Of a stretch of DNA of 39,723 bases, positions 32,302 through 39,723 are shown in pieces; within the stretch, counting starts at the first letter, position 1; the number at the start of each line of letters is the position of its first letter. This DNA comes from Streptomyces sp. GC420 (lineage in GTDB: Bacteria; Actinomycetota; Actinomycetes; Streptomycetales; Streptomycetaceae), in contig NZ_JAAAXQ010000022.1 of the NCBI RefSeq assembly GCF_009916105.1, positions 1 to 39,723 on the forward strand. The letters are read 5' to 3'. Made by a program: the position numbers and the translations under genes. The notes under the pieces were generated by a model, which was not told the origin of the DNA, made no database searches, and was given only the letters and a program-made list of their open reading frames with translations.

Positions 32302-32580
32302 GTGATCGTACGGATCATGGGGGAGGGGCAGGTGGAGGTGGACCCGAGCCACTTCACCGAACTGGACAAGCTCGACGACGAACTGCTCGCCGAGATGGAG
32401 AACGGTGACGAGGACGGCTTCCGCCGCACCCTCGCCGCCCTTCTCGACGCGGTCCACCACTACGGCACACCGCTGCCCGACGACTCCCTCGAGCCCTCCG
32501 AACTCATCCTGCCGGCGCGGGACGCCTCCCTCGAGGAGGTCCGCGCCATGCTCACCGACGACGGCCTGATCCCGGGCTGA
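32302..32580 (+). CDS. pspAA: PspA-associated protein PspAA
   Basis: A 92-residue acidic protein (starting MIVRIMGEGQVEVDPSHF, ending LTDDGLIPG) of the PspA-associated family seen in many actinobacteria and archaea. GTG 32302 has aggag six bases upstream and follows pspA after 39 bases. It probably partners with PspA, directly or at the membrane. No membrane segment is present. The two-component system genes begin about 200 bases further on. Confidence 0.9.
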   Translation: MIVRIMGEGQVEVDPSHFTELDKLDDELLAEMENGDEDGFRRTLAALLDAVHHYGTPLPDDSLEPSELILPARDASLEEVRAMLTDDGLIPG

Positions 32581-32777
32581 CACCGGCCCGGCCGGGCGGG
32601 GGCGAGTCGGCCGGCATGCGCGTACGGGCGGCCCCCGTGGGGCCGGGCCTCGGTGCGACGACCGCGCGGCCGGCAGGCACGACCGCGAGGACCGGCGACC
32701 GGACCGCGTCCCGGACCCGCACCGGGCCGGGACCGGGCGTTCCGGGCGCGCGGGCGGACACCGTACCGTTGCTGGAC

Positions 32778-34187
32778 GTGACCCCACTCGCCGCAGGACA
32801 GGGCCGCCTGGCCAGGGCCCGGGTCCGGCTGCACCGGCATCCCCTCGCCCTCGACGCCGCGACGGCCCTGGGCGTACTCGTCGTGATCATCGTCGGTTCC
32901 TTCGCCGAGAAGCACGGCAGGCACGGCACGTCCTTCGGCGGCAGCGCCCCCGAGCCGTCCAGCCTGATGCTCGCCGTGCTGGCCTCCGCGGCGCTGATCC
33001 TGCGGCGCCGCGATCCGATCCGGGTGCTGGTCTTCACCTGCGCCGTGACCCTCGTCGAACTGATCACCGGCGACCCGCGCGCGCCCGTCTTCACCAGCGT
33101 CGTCATCGCCCTCTACACCGTCGCCGTCACGACCGACCGCCAGACGACCTGGCGGGCCGCCCTGCCGGTGATGACCGGCCTCACCGCCGTCGCGATGTAC
33201 TGCGGCGCCGCCCCCTGGTACACCCAGGACAACCTGGCGATCTTCGCGTGGACCGGCATGGCCGCTGCCGCCGGCGACGCGGTCCGCCACCGGCGGGACT
33301 TCGTCGACGCCATCAGAGAGCGTGCGGAGCGCGCCGAGCGCACCCGCGAGGAGGAGGCACGGCGCCGCGTCGCCGAGGAGCGGCTGCGGATCGCCCGCGA
33401 CCTGCACGACGTGGTCGCGCACCACATCGCGCTGGTGAACGTCCAGGCGGGGGTCGCGGCGCATGTCATGGACAAGCGGCCGGACCAGGCCAAGGAGGCC
33501 CTGGCGCACGTACGGGAGGCGAGCCGCTCCGCCCTCGGCGAGCTCCGCGCCACGGTGGGGCTGCTGCGGCAGTCCGGTGACCCGGAGGCACCGACGGAAC
33601 CCACCCCCGGCCTCGGCGGACTCGACCACCTCGCCGACTCCTTCCGCAGGGCCGGCCTGCCGGTCGAGGTGGCGCGCGCGGACGAGGGCGCCCCACTGCC
33701 CGCATCCGTCGACCTCGCGGCGTACCGGGTGATCCAGGAGGCGCTGACCAACGTGCGCAAGCACGCGGGTGCCGGGGCGAAGGCCGAGGTCAGCGTGGTC
33801 AGGGTGGGCCACTTCGTCGAGATCACCGTTCTCGACGACGGCGGCGGCGCCGGCGGTGACGGCCGGGACCGGGACCGGGACCGCGGCGACGGCCGTGAGG
33901 CCGAAGACGCGGTGAACGACTCCGCGGACCGGCTCCCCGCACAACGCTCGCGCACGGGCACCGGTCCCGCCCCGGGCATCGGTCCCGCGGGCACCGGCCC
34001 GGGGCCCGGGGGACCGGATGCCCGCGCCGAGGGGCGCCCGCCCGGCGGCCACGGCCTGCTCGGCATGCGCGAACGCGCCACCGCCCTCGGCGGCAGCTGC
34101 CATGCGGGCCCCCGGTACGGAGGCGGCTTCCGGGTGCAGGTGATACTGCCCCTCACCACCCGTGCCCGTACTGGAGGGTCCGCATGA
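32778..34187 (+). CDS. Two-component sensor histidine kinase (NarL/HisKA_3 type)
   Basis: A 469-residue membrane sensor. About four to five hydrophobic helices occupy residues 25-165, then a short coiled linker (RAERAERTREEEARRRVAEE) leads to the HisKA_3 dimerisation domain with phosphoacceptor H210 in IARDLHDVVAHHI. The ATPase domain has the N-box IQEALTNVRKHAG and the G1 box VLDDGGG. Between this and the G2 box (GHGLLGMRERA) there is a low-complexity insert of about 65 residues rich in Gly, Arg, Asp and Pro. Ordinary members have only a few residues there. GTG 32778 fits the domain start, but no ribosome binding site is evident and an upstream ATG (32616) is possible. The stop overlaps the response regulator start. 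Confidence 0.92.
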   Translation: MTPLAAGQGRLARARVRLHRHPLALDAATALGVLVVIIVGSFAEKHGRHGTSFGGSAPEPSSLMLAVLASAALILRRRDPIRVLVFTCAVTLVELITGDPRAPVFTSVVIALYTVAVTTDRQTTWRAALPVMTGLTAVAMYCGAAPWYTQDNLAIFAWTGMAAAAGDAVRHRRDFVDAIRERAERAERTREEEARRRVAEERLRIARDLHDVVAHHIALVNVQAGVAAHVMDKRPDQAKEALAHVREASRSALGELRATVGLLRQSGDPEAPTEPTPGLGGLDHLADSFRRAGLPVEVARADEGAPLPASVDLAAYRVIQEALTNVRKHAGAGAKAEVSVVRVGHFVEITVLDDGGGAGGDGRDRDRDRGDGREAEDAVNDSADRLPAQRSRTGTGPAPGIGPAGTGPGPGGPDARAEGRPPGGHGLLGMRERATALGGSCHAGPRYGGGFRVQVILPLTTRARTGGSA

Positions 34188-34870
34188 CGATCAGGGTCCT
34201 GCTCGCCGACGACCAGGCACTGCTGCGCAGCGCCTTCCGGGTCCTGGTCGAGTCCGAGCCCGACATGACCGTCGTCGGCGAGGCGTCGGACGGCGCCGAG
34301 GCGGTCGCGCTGGCCCGCTCCGAGCGCGCCGACGTCGTCCTGATGGACATCCGCATGCCCGGCACCGACGGCCTGGCCGCGACCCGGTTGATCAGTGAGG
34401 ACCCCGACCTGGCCGGGGTCCGCGTGGTGATGCTGACGACCTTCGAGGTCGACGAGTACGTGGTGGGATCGCTGCGCGCCGGAGCCTCCGGCTTCCTCGG
34501 CAAGGGCGCTGAACCCGAGGAACTGCTGAACGCCATCCGGATCGCCGCGGCGGGCGAGGCGCTGCTGTCGCCCGCCGCGACCAAGGGGCTGATCGCGAGG
34601 TTCCTCGCCCAGGGCGGGACCCAGGCCGCCGACGACGCCCCGGAACGGCACTCCGAGCGGCTCGCGGCGCTCACCGGCCGGGAGCGCGAGGTGCTGGTGC
34701 ATGTCGCGGGCGGCCACTCCAACGACGAGATCGCGGAGCAGCTGGTGGTCAGCCCGCTCACGGTCAAGACGCACGTGAACCGCGCGATGGCGAAGCTGGG
34801 GGCCCGCGACCGGGCGCAGCTCGTCGTCATCGCCTACGAGTCGGGCCTGGTCCGCCCGAGGACTGAGTGA
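34184..34870 (+). CDS. Two-component response regulator, NarL/FixJ family
   Basis: A 228-residue response regulator. The receiver domain has the acidic pair D9-D10, phosphoacceptor D55 (VLMDIRMPG), Thr in MLTTF and Lys in FLGKGA. The LuxR-type DNA-binding domain (LTGREREVLVHVAGGHSNDEIAEQL, then SPLTVKTHVNRAMAKLGARDR) covers about residues 160-220. The ATG overlaps the kinase stop by four bases (ATGA), making a cognate pair. Its targets are not shown by the sequence; the downstream RND transporter and upstream pspA unit are the natural candidates. Confidence 0.95.
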   Translation: MTIRVLLADDQALLRSAFRVLVESEPDMTVVGEASDGAEAVALARSERADVVLMDIRMPGTDGLAATRLISEDPDLAGVRVVMLTTFEVDEYVVGSLRAGASGFLGKGAEPEELLNAIRIAAAGEALLSPAATKGLIARFLAQGGTQAADDAPERHSERLAALTGREREVLVHVAGGHSNDEIAEQLVVSPLTVKTHVNRAMAKLGARDRAQLVVIAYESGLVRPRTE

Positions 34871-35017
34871 CCGGCCTCCCCGCGTACTCCGGACGCGGTA
34901 CGCACGGCCCGAGGAACGGGACCTGGGAGCGAGGGATCGGGCCTCCCGTGTGACCGAAGGTATGGAAGGGGCGCGGTGTGCCGCCGTCCGCCGTTCCCGC
35001 CATCCGCTCCGTATCCC

Positions 35018-35049
35018 ACCGCCTGACCGCCTGACCGCCTGACCGCTGA
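35018..35049. repeat. 8-bp tandem repeat, three perfect copies plus a variant
   Basis: Three contiguous accgcctg units followed by the variant accgctga, in the leader of the RND transporter gene, about 75 bases before its start. The octamer differs from the other two arrays in the window but has the same period. Confidence 0.85.
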
Positions 35050-35123
35050 TCCCGCCGATCCACTGATACCGCGCCACCGCCGCGCGTCGTCTTCGCCTTG
35101 CCCCACAGGGAGTCGTGCCACCC

Positions 35124-38100
35124 ATGTCCTGGCTGTCCAGAATCAGCCTCGCGCAACGAGGCCTGATCGCGCTGATGTCCATCATCGCGATCGCCTTCGG
35201 TGCCGTAGCCATCCCCCAGCTGAAACAGCAGCTGCTGCCGTCCATCGAGCTGCCGATGGTGTCGGTCCTCGCTCCCTACCAGGGCGCGTCCCCCGAGCTG
35301 GTCGAGAAGCAGGTCGTCGAGCCCATCGAGGACGCCCTCAAGGGGGTCGACGGCCTGGAGAGCGTCACCTCCACGGCGAGCGAGGGCAACGCCGTGATCA
35401 TGGCCGGCTTCGACTACGGCCCGGACTCCACGCAGCTCGTCGCCGACGTCCAGCAGGCCGTCAACCGGGCCCGCGCCGTGCTCCCCGACGACGTCGACCC
35501 GCAGGTGATCGCCGGATCCACGGACGACATCCCCACCGTCGTCCTCGCCGTCACCTCCGACAAGGACCAGCAGGCACTGGCCGACCAGCTCGACGTCACC
35601 GTGGTCCCCGCGCTGGAGGAGATCGACGGCGTCGCCCAGGTCGCCGTCGACGGCGTCCAGGAACTCCAGGTCTCCGTCACCCCCGACGCCAGGAAGCTCG
35701 CCGCGGCCGGGCTGAACCCGGCCGGCCTCGCCCAGGCGCTGCGGACGGCCGGCGCGTCCGTCCCCGCAGGGTCCTTCACCGAGGACGGCAAGAACCGCAC
35801 GGTCCGGGTCGGCGGTGGCTTCACCACCGTCGAGGAGATCGAGGACGTGCGGATCGCCCCCGCCGCGGCGCCCGGCGCCGCCGCGGGCAAGGGCAAGGCC
35901 GGGCCGGTACGCCTCGGCGACATCGCCGAGGTCGCGCAGGAGCCCGCCCCGGCCGTCTCCCTGACCCGCACCAACGGCCGGCCCAGTCTCGCCGTCATGG
36001 CCACCATGGACCAGGACGGCAGCGCCGTCGCCATCTCCGAGGCCGTCGAGAAGAAACTGCCCGGGCTGCGCGACGACCTCGGCGCGGGCGCCGAGCTGAC
36101 CGTCGTCAGCGACCAGGGCCCGGCCGTCTCGAAGTCCATCTCCAGCCTCACCACCGAGGGCCTGCTCGGCCTGGTCTTCGCGGTCGTCGTGATCCTGGTC
36201 TTCCTGGCCTCCGTACGGTCCACTCTGGTGACCGCGGTCTCCATCCCGCTGTCCGTCGTCCTCGCGCTGATCGTCCTGTGGACGCGCGACCTGTCGCTGA
36301 ACATGCTGACCCTGGGCGCGCTGACCATCGCCATCGGCCGTGTCGTAGACGACTCGATCGTCGTCCTGGAGAACATCAAGCGGCACCTCGGCTACGGCGA
36401 GGAGCGCCGCGAGGCCATCCTCACCGCGGTGAAGGAGGTCTCCGGCGCCGTCACCTCGTCCACGCTGACCACCGTCGCGGTGTTCCTGCCGATCGGCCTG
36501 GTCGGCGGCATGGTGGGCGAGCTGTTCGGCTCGTTCTCCCTGACCGTGACCGCGGCCCTGCTCGCGTCCCTCCTGGTGTCCCTGACGGTGGTCCCTGTCC
36601 TGTCCTTCTGGTTTTTGCGGGCGCCGAAGGGCTCCGGGGAGCTGGACCCGGACGAGGTGCGCCGCAGGGCCGAGGAGAAGGAGTCCAAGGGGTTCCTCCA
36701 GCGCGTGTACGTCCCCGTGCTGCGCTTCGCCACCCGCCGCCGGCTCACCAGCGTCGCCATCGCGGTCGTCGTCCTTATCGGCACCTTCGGCATGGCGCCG
36801 CTGCTGAAGACCAACTTCTTCGACCCGGGCGACCGGGACGTCCTGACCGTCAACCAGGAGCTGAAGCCCGGCACCGGCCTCGACGCGGCGGACGCCGCCG
36901 CCAGGAAGGTCGAGAAGATGCTGGCCGGCCTCGACGAGGTCGAGGACTACCAGGTCACGGTCGGCTCCTCCGGCTGGATGGCCGCGTTCGGCGGTGGCAC
37001 CGGCTCCAACCAGGCCTCCTACCAGGTCACCCTGGAGGACTCCGCCTCCTTCGAGGAGGCCAGGGACCGCATCGACGCCGAGCTGGGCAGGCTGGACGGC
37101 ATCGGCGACACCACCATCGCGGCCGGTGACGGCTTCGGCAGCCAGGACCTGAGCGTGGTGGTCAAGGCCGCCGACCAGGAGGTGCTGCGCAAGGCCGCCG
37201 ACCAGGTACGGGACGCGGTCGCCGGTCTCGACGACGTCACCGACGTCCAGAGCGACCTCTCCCAGAGCGTGCCCCGCGTCTCGGTGAAGCCCAGGGCCAA
37301 GGCGGCCGCCGCCGGCTACGACGCGGCCTCCCTCGGCGCCGCCGTCACCCAGGCGGTGCGCGGCACCAACGCCGGCACGGCGGTCCTCGACGACACCGAG
37401 CGGGACATCGTCATCACCTCCGCCAAGCCGGCGCGGACCCTGGCGGCCCTGCGCGCCTGGGACCTGGGAGGTGTGAAGCTCGGCGAGATCGCCACCGTGG
37501 AGATCGTCGACGGCCCGGTCTCCATGACCCGGATCGACGGCGCCCGCGCCGCCACCGTCACGGCGAAGCCCCAGGGCGACAACACGGGTGCGGTCAGCGC
37601 CGACCTTCAGGCGAAGATCAACTCGCTGGACCTGCCGGAGGGCGCCACCGCGCACATCGGCGGCGTCTCCCAGGACCAGGACGAGGCGTTCACCAACCTC
37701 GGCCTGGCCATGCTGGCGGCCGTCGCGATCGTCTTCATGCTGCTGGTCGCGACGTTCCGGTCGCTGGCCCAGCCGCTGATCCTGCTGGTCTCCATCCCGT
37801 TCGCGGCCACCGGAGCCGTCGGCCTGCTGATCGTCACCGGTACCCCGATGGGCGTTCCCGCCATGATCGGCATGCTGATGCTGATCGGCATCGTCGTCAC
37901 CAACGCGATCGTGCTGATCGACCTCGTCAACCAGTACCGCGCCCAGGGACTCGGAGTCATCGAATCCGTGGTCGAAGGCGGACGCCACCGTCTGCGCCCC
38001 ATCCTGATGACGGCCCTGGCCACCATTTTCGCCCTGTTGCCGATGGCTCTCGGCGTCACGGGTGAGGGCGGCTTCATCTCCCAGCCCCTCGCGGTCGTGG

Positions 38101-38303
38101 TGATCGGCGGTCTGCTGACCTCCACCCTCCTCACGCTGCTGCTCGTGCCGACGCTGTACGCCATGCTGGAGCTGCGCAAGGAGCGCCGCGCGAAGAAGAA
38201 GGCGGCCGGGCGCGCCGCGAAGTCCGCCTCCGCGTCCGCCGCGTCCGCCGCGTCCGCCGCGGACGCCGGTGACGACAAGTCGCCGGAGACCGCCGGAGTC
38301 TGA
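35124..38303 (+). CDS. RND-family efflux transporter (AcrB/SwrC-like)
   Basis: A 1059-residue transporter with the standard RND plan: a first transmembrane helix (RGLIALMSIIAIAFGAVAIP), a large extracytoplasmic loop, six helices, then a repeat of both. Markers of the hydrophobe/amphiphile efflux branch are the TM4 acid pair D409-D410 in IAIGRVVDDSIVVLEN, and GIVVTNAIVLIDLVNQ in TM10. The Lys found in AcrB at the latter site is Thr926 here, as in SwrC-type Gram-positive members. Ends with a Lys/Ala-rich cytoplasmic tail. ATG 35124 was preferred to GTG 35115 because agggag is 11 bases away from the ATG but only two from the GTG. No adaptor or outer-membrane gene is nearby, as expected. Substrate unknown. 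Confidence 0.92.
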   Translation: MSWLSRISLAQRGLIALMSIIAIAFGAVAIPQLKQQLLPSIELPMVSVLAPYQGASPELVEKQVVEPIEDALKGVDGLESVTSTASEGNAVIMAGFDYGPDSTQLVADVQQAVNRARAVLPDDVDPQVIAGSTDDIPTVVLAVTSDKDQQALADQLDVTVVPALEEIDGVAQVAVDGVQELQVSVTPDARKLAAAGLNPAGLAQALRTAGASVPAGSFTEDGKNRTVRVGGGFTTVEEIEDVRIAPAAAPGAAAGKGKAGPVRLGDIAEVAQEPAPAVSLTRTNGRPSLAVMATMDQDGSAVAISEAVEKKLPGLRDDLGAGAELTVVSDQGPAVSKSISSLTTEGLLGLVFAVVVILVFLASVRSTLVTAVSIPLSVVLALIVLWTRDLSLNMLTLGALTIAIGRVVDDSIVVLENIKRHLGYGEERREAILTAVKEVSGAVTSSTLTTVAVFLPIGLVGGMVGELFGSFSLTVTAALLASLLVSLTVVPVLSFWFLRAPKGSGELDPDEVRRRAEEKESKGFLQRVYVPVLRFATRRRLTSVAIAVVVLIGTFGMAPLLKTNFFDPGDRDVLTVNQELKPGTGLDAADAAARKVEKMLAGLDEVEDYQVTVGSSGWMAAFGGGTGSNQASYQVTLEDSASFEEARDRIDAELGRLDGIGDTTIAAGDGFGSQDLSVVVKAADQEVLRKAADQVRDAVAGLDDVTDVQSDLSQSVPRVSVKPRAKAAAAGYDAASLGAAVTQAVRGTNAGTAVLDDTERDIVITSAKPARTLAALRAWDLGGVKLGEIATVEIVDGPVSMTRIDGARAATVTAKPQGDNTGAVSADLQAKINSLDLPEGATAHIGGVSQDQDEAFTNLGLAMLAAVAIVFMLLVATFRSLAQPLILLVSIPFAATGAVGLLIVTGTPMGVPAMIGMLMLIGIVVTNAIVLIDLVNQYRAQGLGVIESVVEGGRHRLRPILMTALATIFALLPMALGVTGEGGFISQPLAVVVIGGLLTSTLLTLLLVPTLYAMLELRKERRAKKKAAGRAAKSASASAASAASAADAGDDKSPETAGV

Positions 38304-38322
38304 CCCGCGCACCGCACGGACG

Positions 38323-38360
38323 CGTGAAGGGGTGCCCCCGCACGGGGGCACCCCTTCACG
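38323..38360. terminator. Perfect 17-bp stem terminator between RND gene and nadA
   Basis: Arms 38323-38339 and 38344-38360 pair exactly around a 4-base loop (gcac). It lies between two convergent genes and can serve both. Confidence 0.85.
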
Positions 38361-38404
38361 TCGTACCGGTCGTACCCGAAGGCCCGAGGAAGCCCGCGTA
38401 AGGA

Positions 38405-39604
38405 CTACGGAAGGGCCAGCATCCGCTCGAGGGCCAGCTTCGCGAAGCTCTCCGTCTCCTTGTCGACCTGGATCCGGTTCACGACCTTGCCGTCGGCCAG
38501 CGACTCCAGGGCCCAGACCAGGTGGGGGAGGTCGATGCGGTTCATCGTCGAGCAGAAACAGACGGTCTTGTCGAGGAAGACGATCTCCTTGCCCTCGCCG
38601 GCGAAGCGGTTCGCCAGGCGGCGGACGAGGTTGAGCTCGGTGCCGATCGCCCACTTGGAGCCGGCCGGGGCCGCCTCCAGGGTCTTGATGATGTACTCCG
38701 TCGAGCCGACGTAGTCGGCGGCGGCGACGACCTCGTGCCGGCACTCGGGGTGCACCAGCACGTTCACGCCCGGGATGCGCTCCCGTACGTCCCGGACGGA
38801 GTCCAGGGAGAAACGGCCGTGGACCGAGCAGTGGCCGCGCCACAGGATCATCCTCGCGGCCCGCAGCTCCTCGGCGGTGAGGCCGCCGTTCGGCTTGTGC
38901 GGGTCGTAGACGACGCAGTCGTCGAGCGACATTCCCAGGTCACGGACCGCGGTGTTGCGGCCCAGGTGCTGGTCCGGCAGGAACAGGACCTTGCCGACCT
39001 TGCCCGCCGAGGGGTCCCCTTGGGCGAACGCCCAGTTCAGGGCGCGCTGCGCGTTGGAGGACGTGCAGATCAGGCCGCCGTGCTTGCCGGTGAAGGCCTT
39101 GATGTCGGCGGAGGAGTTCATGTACGAGACGGGCACGACCTGCTCGGCGATGCCGGCGTCGGTGAGCACGTCCCAGCACTCGGCGACCTGCTCGGCCGTC
39201 GCCATGTCGGCCATCGAGCAGCCGGCGGCGAGGTCGGGCAGGACGACCTGCTGGTCGTCGGAGGTGAGGATGTCCGCGGACTCGGCCATGAAGTGGACGC
39301 CGCAGAAGACGATGTACTCGGCCTGCGGCCGGGCGGCCGCCTCCCTGGCGAGCTTGAAGGAGTCGCCGGTGACGTCGGCGAACTGGATGACCTCGTCGCG
39401 CTGGTAGTGGTGGCCGAGCACGAAGACCTTGTCCCCGAGCTTCTCCTTGGCCGCACGGGCGCGCTCCACCAGGTCCGGATCGGACGGGGCGGGGAGGTCT
39501 CCCGGACACTCCACGCCGCGCTCGCTCCGTGGGTCGGCCTCACGGCCGAGCAACAGCAGCGCGAGCGGGGTCGGCTGGACGTCCAGGTCTTGGGCGGTGG
39601 TCAC
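38405..39604 (-). CDS. nadA: Quinolinate synthase NadA
   Basis: Makes quinolinate from iminoaspartate and dihydroxyacetone phosphate for NAD synthesis, using a 4Fe-4S cluster. The 399-residue protein shows LGHHYQRDEVIQFAD (about residue 65), FCGVHFMAESADIL with the first cluster Cys, SYMNSSADIKAF, CTSSNA, VHPECRHEV with the second and KTVCFCSTMNRIDLP with the third. The N-terminal ~50 residues (ALLLLGREADPRSERGVECPG) are an extension seen in actinobacterial NadA. GTG 39604 is eight bases after aagg; an upstream GTG (39613) and ATG are in frame but poorly placed. nadB and nadC are not in the window. It converges on the RND gene. Confidence 0.96.
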   Translation of the reverse strand: MTTAQDLDVQPTPLALLLLGREADPRSERGVECPGDLPAPSDPDLVERARAAKEKLGDKVFVLGHHYQRDEVIQFADVTGDSFKLAREAAARPQAEYIVFCGVHFMAESADILTSDDQQVVLPDLAAGCSMADMATAEQVAECWDVLTDAGIAEQVVPVSYMNSSADIKAFTGKHGGLICTSSNAQRALNWAFAQGDPSAGKVGKVLFLPDQHLGRNTAVRDLGMSLDDCVVYDPHKPNGGLTAEELRAARMILWRGHCSVHGRFSLDSVRDVRERIPGVNVLVHPECRHEVVAAADYVGSTEYIIKTLEAAPAGSKWAIGTELNLVRRLANRFAGEGKEIVFLDKTVCFCSTMNRIDLPHLVWALESLADGKVVNRIQVDKETESFAKLALERMLALP

Positions 39605-39659
39605 GACACGCACCTTTTCTTTTCTGCGGACATGCCTTTTCGTCGAAATGACGCTATCT

Positions 39660-39688
39660 ATCATAACCGGGACGTGTCAGTTTGACGA
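39660..39688 (-). promoter_or_regulatory. Candidate nadA promoter
   Basis: On the minus strand TCGTCA (39683-39688) and TATGAT (39660-39665) are spaced 17 bases apart, with the -10 box about 55 bases before the GTG. An inverted repeat gcgtc-gatgt-gacgc at 39697-39711 lies just upstream of the -35 box and could bind an NAD-responsive regulator. Confidence 0.5.
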
Positions 39689-39723
39689 TGCCCATAGCGT
39701 CGATGTGACGCATTCCCCGGACC

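Noticed and set aside
32616-32777. N-terminal extension of the sensor kinase starting at ATG 32616
   Set aside because: The extra residues are Arg/Thr/Gly/Pro low complexity without hydrophobic or domain character; GTG 32778 begins at the expected domain border, though certainty is limited.

Overview
The window is very GC-rich, strongly codon-biased actinobacterial DNA. Several gene families point to Streptomyces or a close relative: the XRE/DUF397/ATPase trio, the PspA-DUF3043 block, the GlgB type with a low-complexity N-terminus, and the intact ethylmalonyl-CoA operon. No rRNA, tRNA, CRISPR array, transposase or phage gene is visible.

Layout. (a) 1-3529: the 3' part of a glycogen branching enzyme gene (its start lies left of the window) converging on a HEAT-repeat protein. 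(b) 3856-13076: central carbon metabolism. A tandem-fused 3-hydroxybutyryl-CoA dehydrogenase and a TetR regulator are followed by a tightly packed operon, ccr-meaA-mcl-mch-mcd. Together these take acetoacetyl-CoA-derived crotonyl-CoA through ethylmalonyl-, methylsuccinyl-, mesaconyl- and methylmalyl-CoA. The pathway assimilates acetyl-CoA and supplies ethylmalonyl-/methylmalonyl-CoA, which are also polyketide extender units. The putative ccr promoter carries a perfect palindrome filling the space between its -35 and -10 boxes. (c) 13245-14736: psd-pssA, the phosphatidylserine/phosphatidylethanolamine pair. (d) 14935-15360: an isolated low-GC hypothetical gene. (e) 15567-20595 (minus): a complete branched-chain-amino-acid-type ABC importer (transcription order livF-G-H-M-K), divergent from a PucR-family regulator and followed by a LacI-family regulator. 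(f) 23188-25023: a WhiJ-like trio, DUF397 plus XRE/DUF5753 regulator (minus) and a divergent RsbW-like ATPase. (g) 25024-25774: a 751-base gene-free stretch with a long imperfect inverted repeat. (h) 25775-28206 (minus): late cobalamin genes, cobT and a beta-lactamase-fold/CobU fusion; MeaA in region (b) is a B12 enzyme. (i) 28290-32580: a small conserved protein, a secreted HtrA-like protease, a methyltransferase that may start at CTG, a DUF3043 membrane protein, PspA and PspAA, which together look like an envelope-stress neighbourhood. (j) 32778-38303: a NarL-type two-component system followed by a large RND transporter of the SwrC/AcrB type. (k) 38405-39604 (minus): quinolinate synthase NadA with a recognisable promoter.

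Most transcription units end in long perfect GC hairpins without U-tracts (for example at 14750-14789, 15479-15517 and 38323-38360). Three separate intergenic sites carry 8-bp-period tandem repeats. The observations most worth testing are the ccr spacer operator, the asymmetric active sites of the duplicated dehydrogenase, the octamer repeats, the structured stretch near 25.4 kb, and the non-canonical start of the methyltransferase. I see no convincing wholly new defence or mobile system here.
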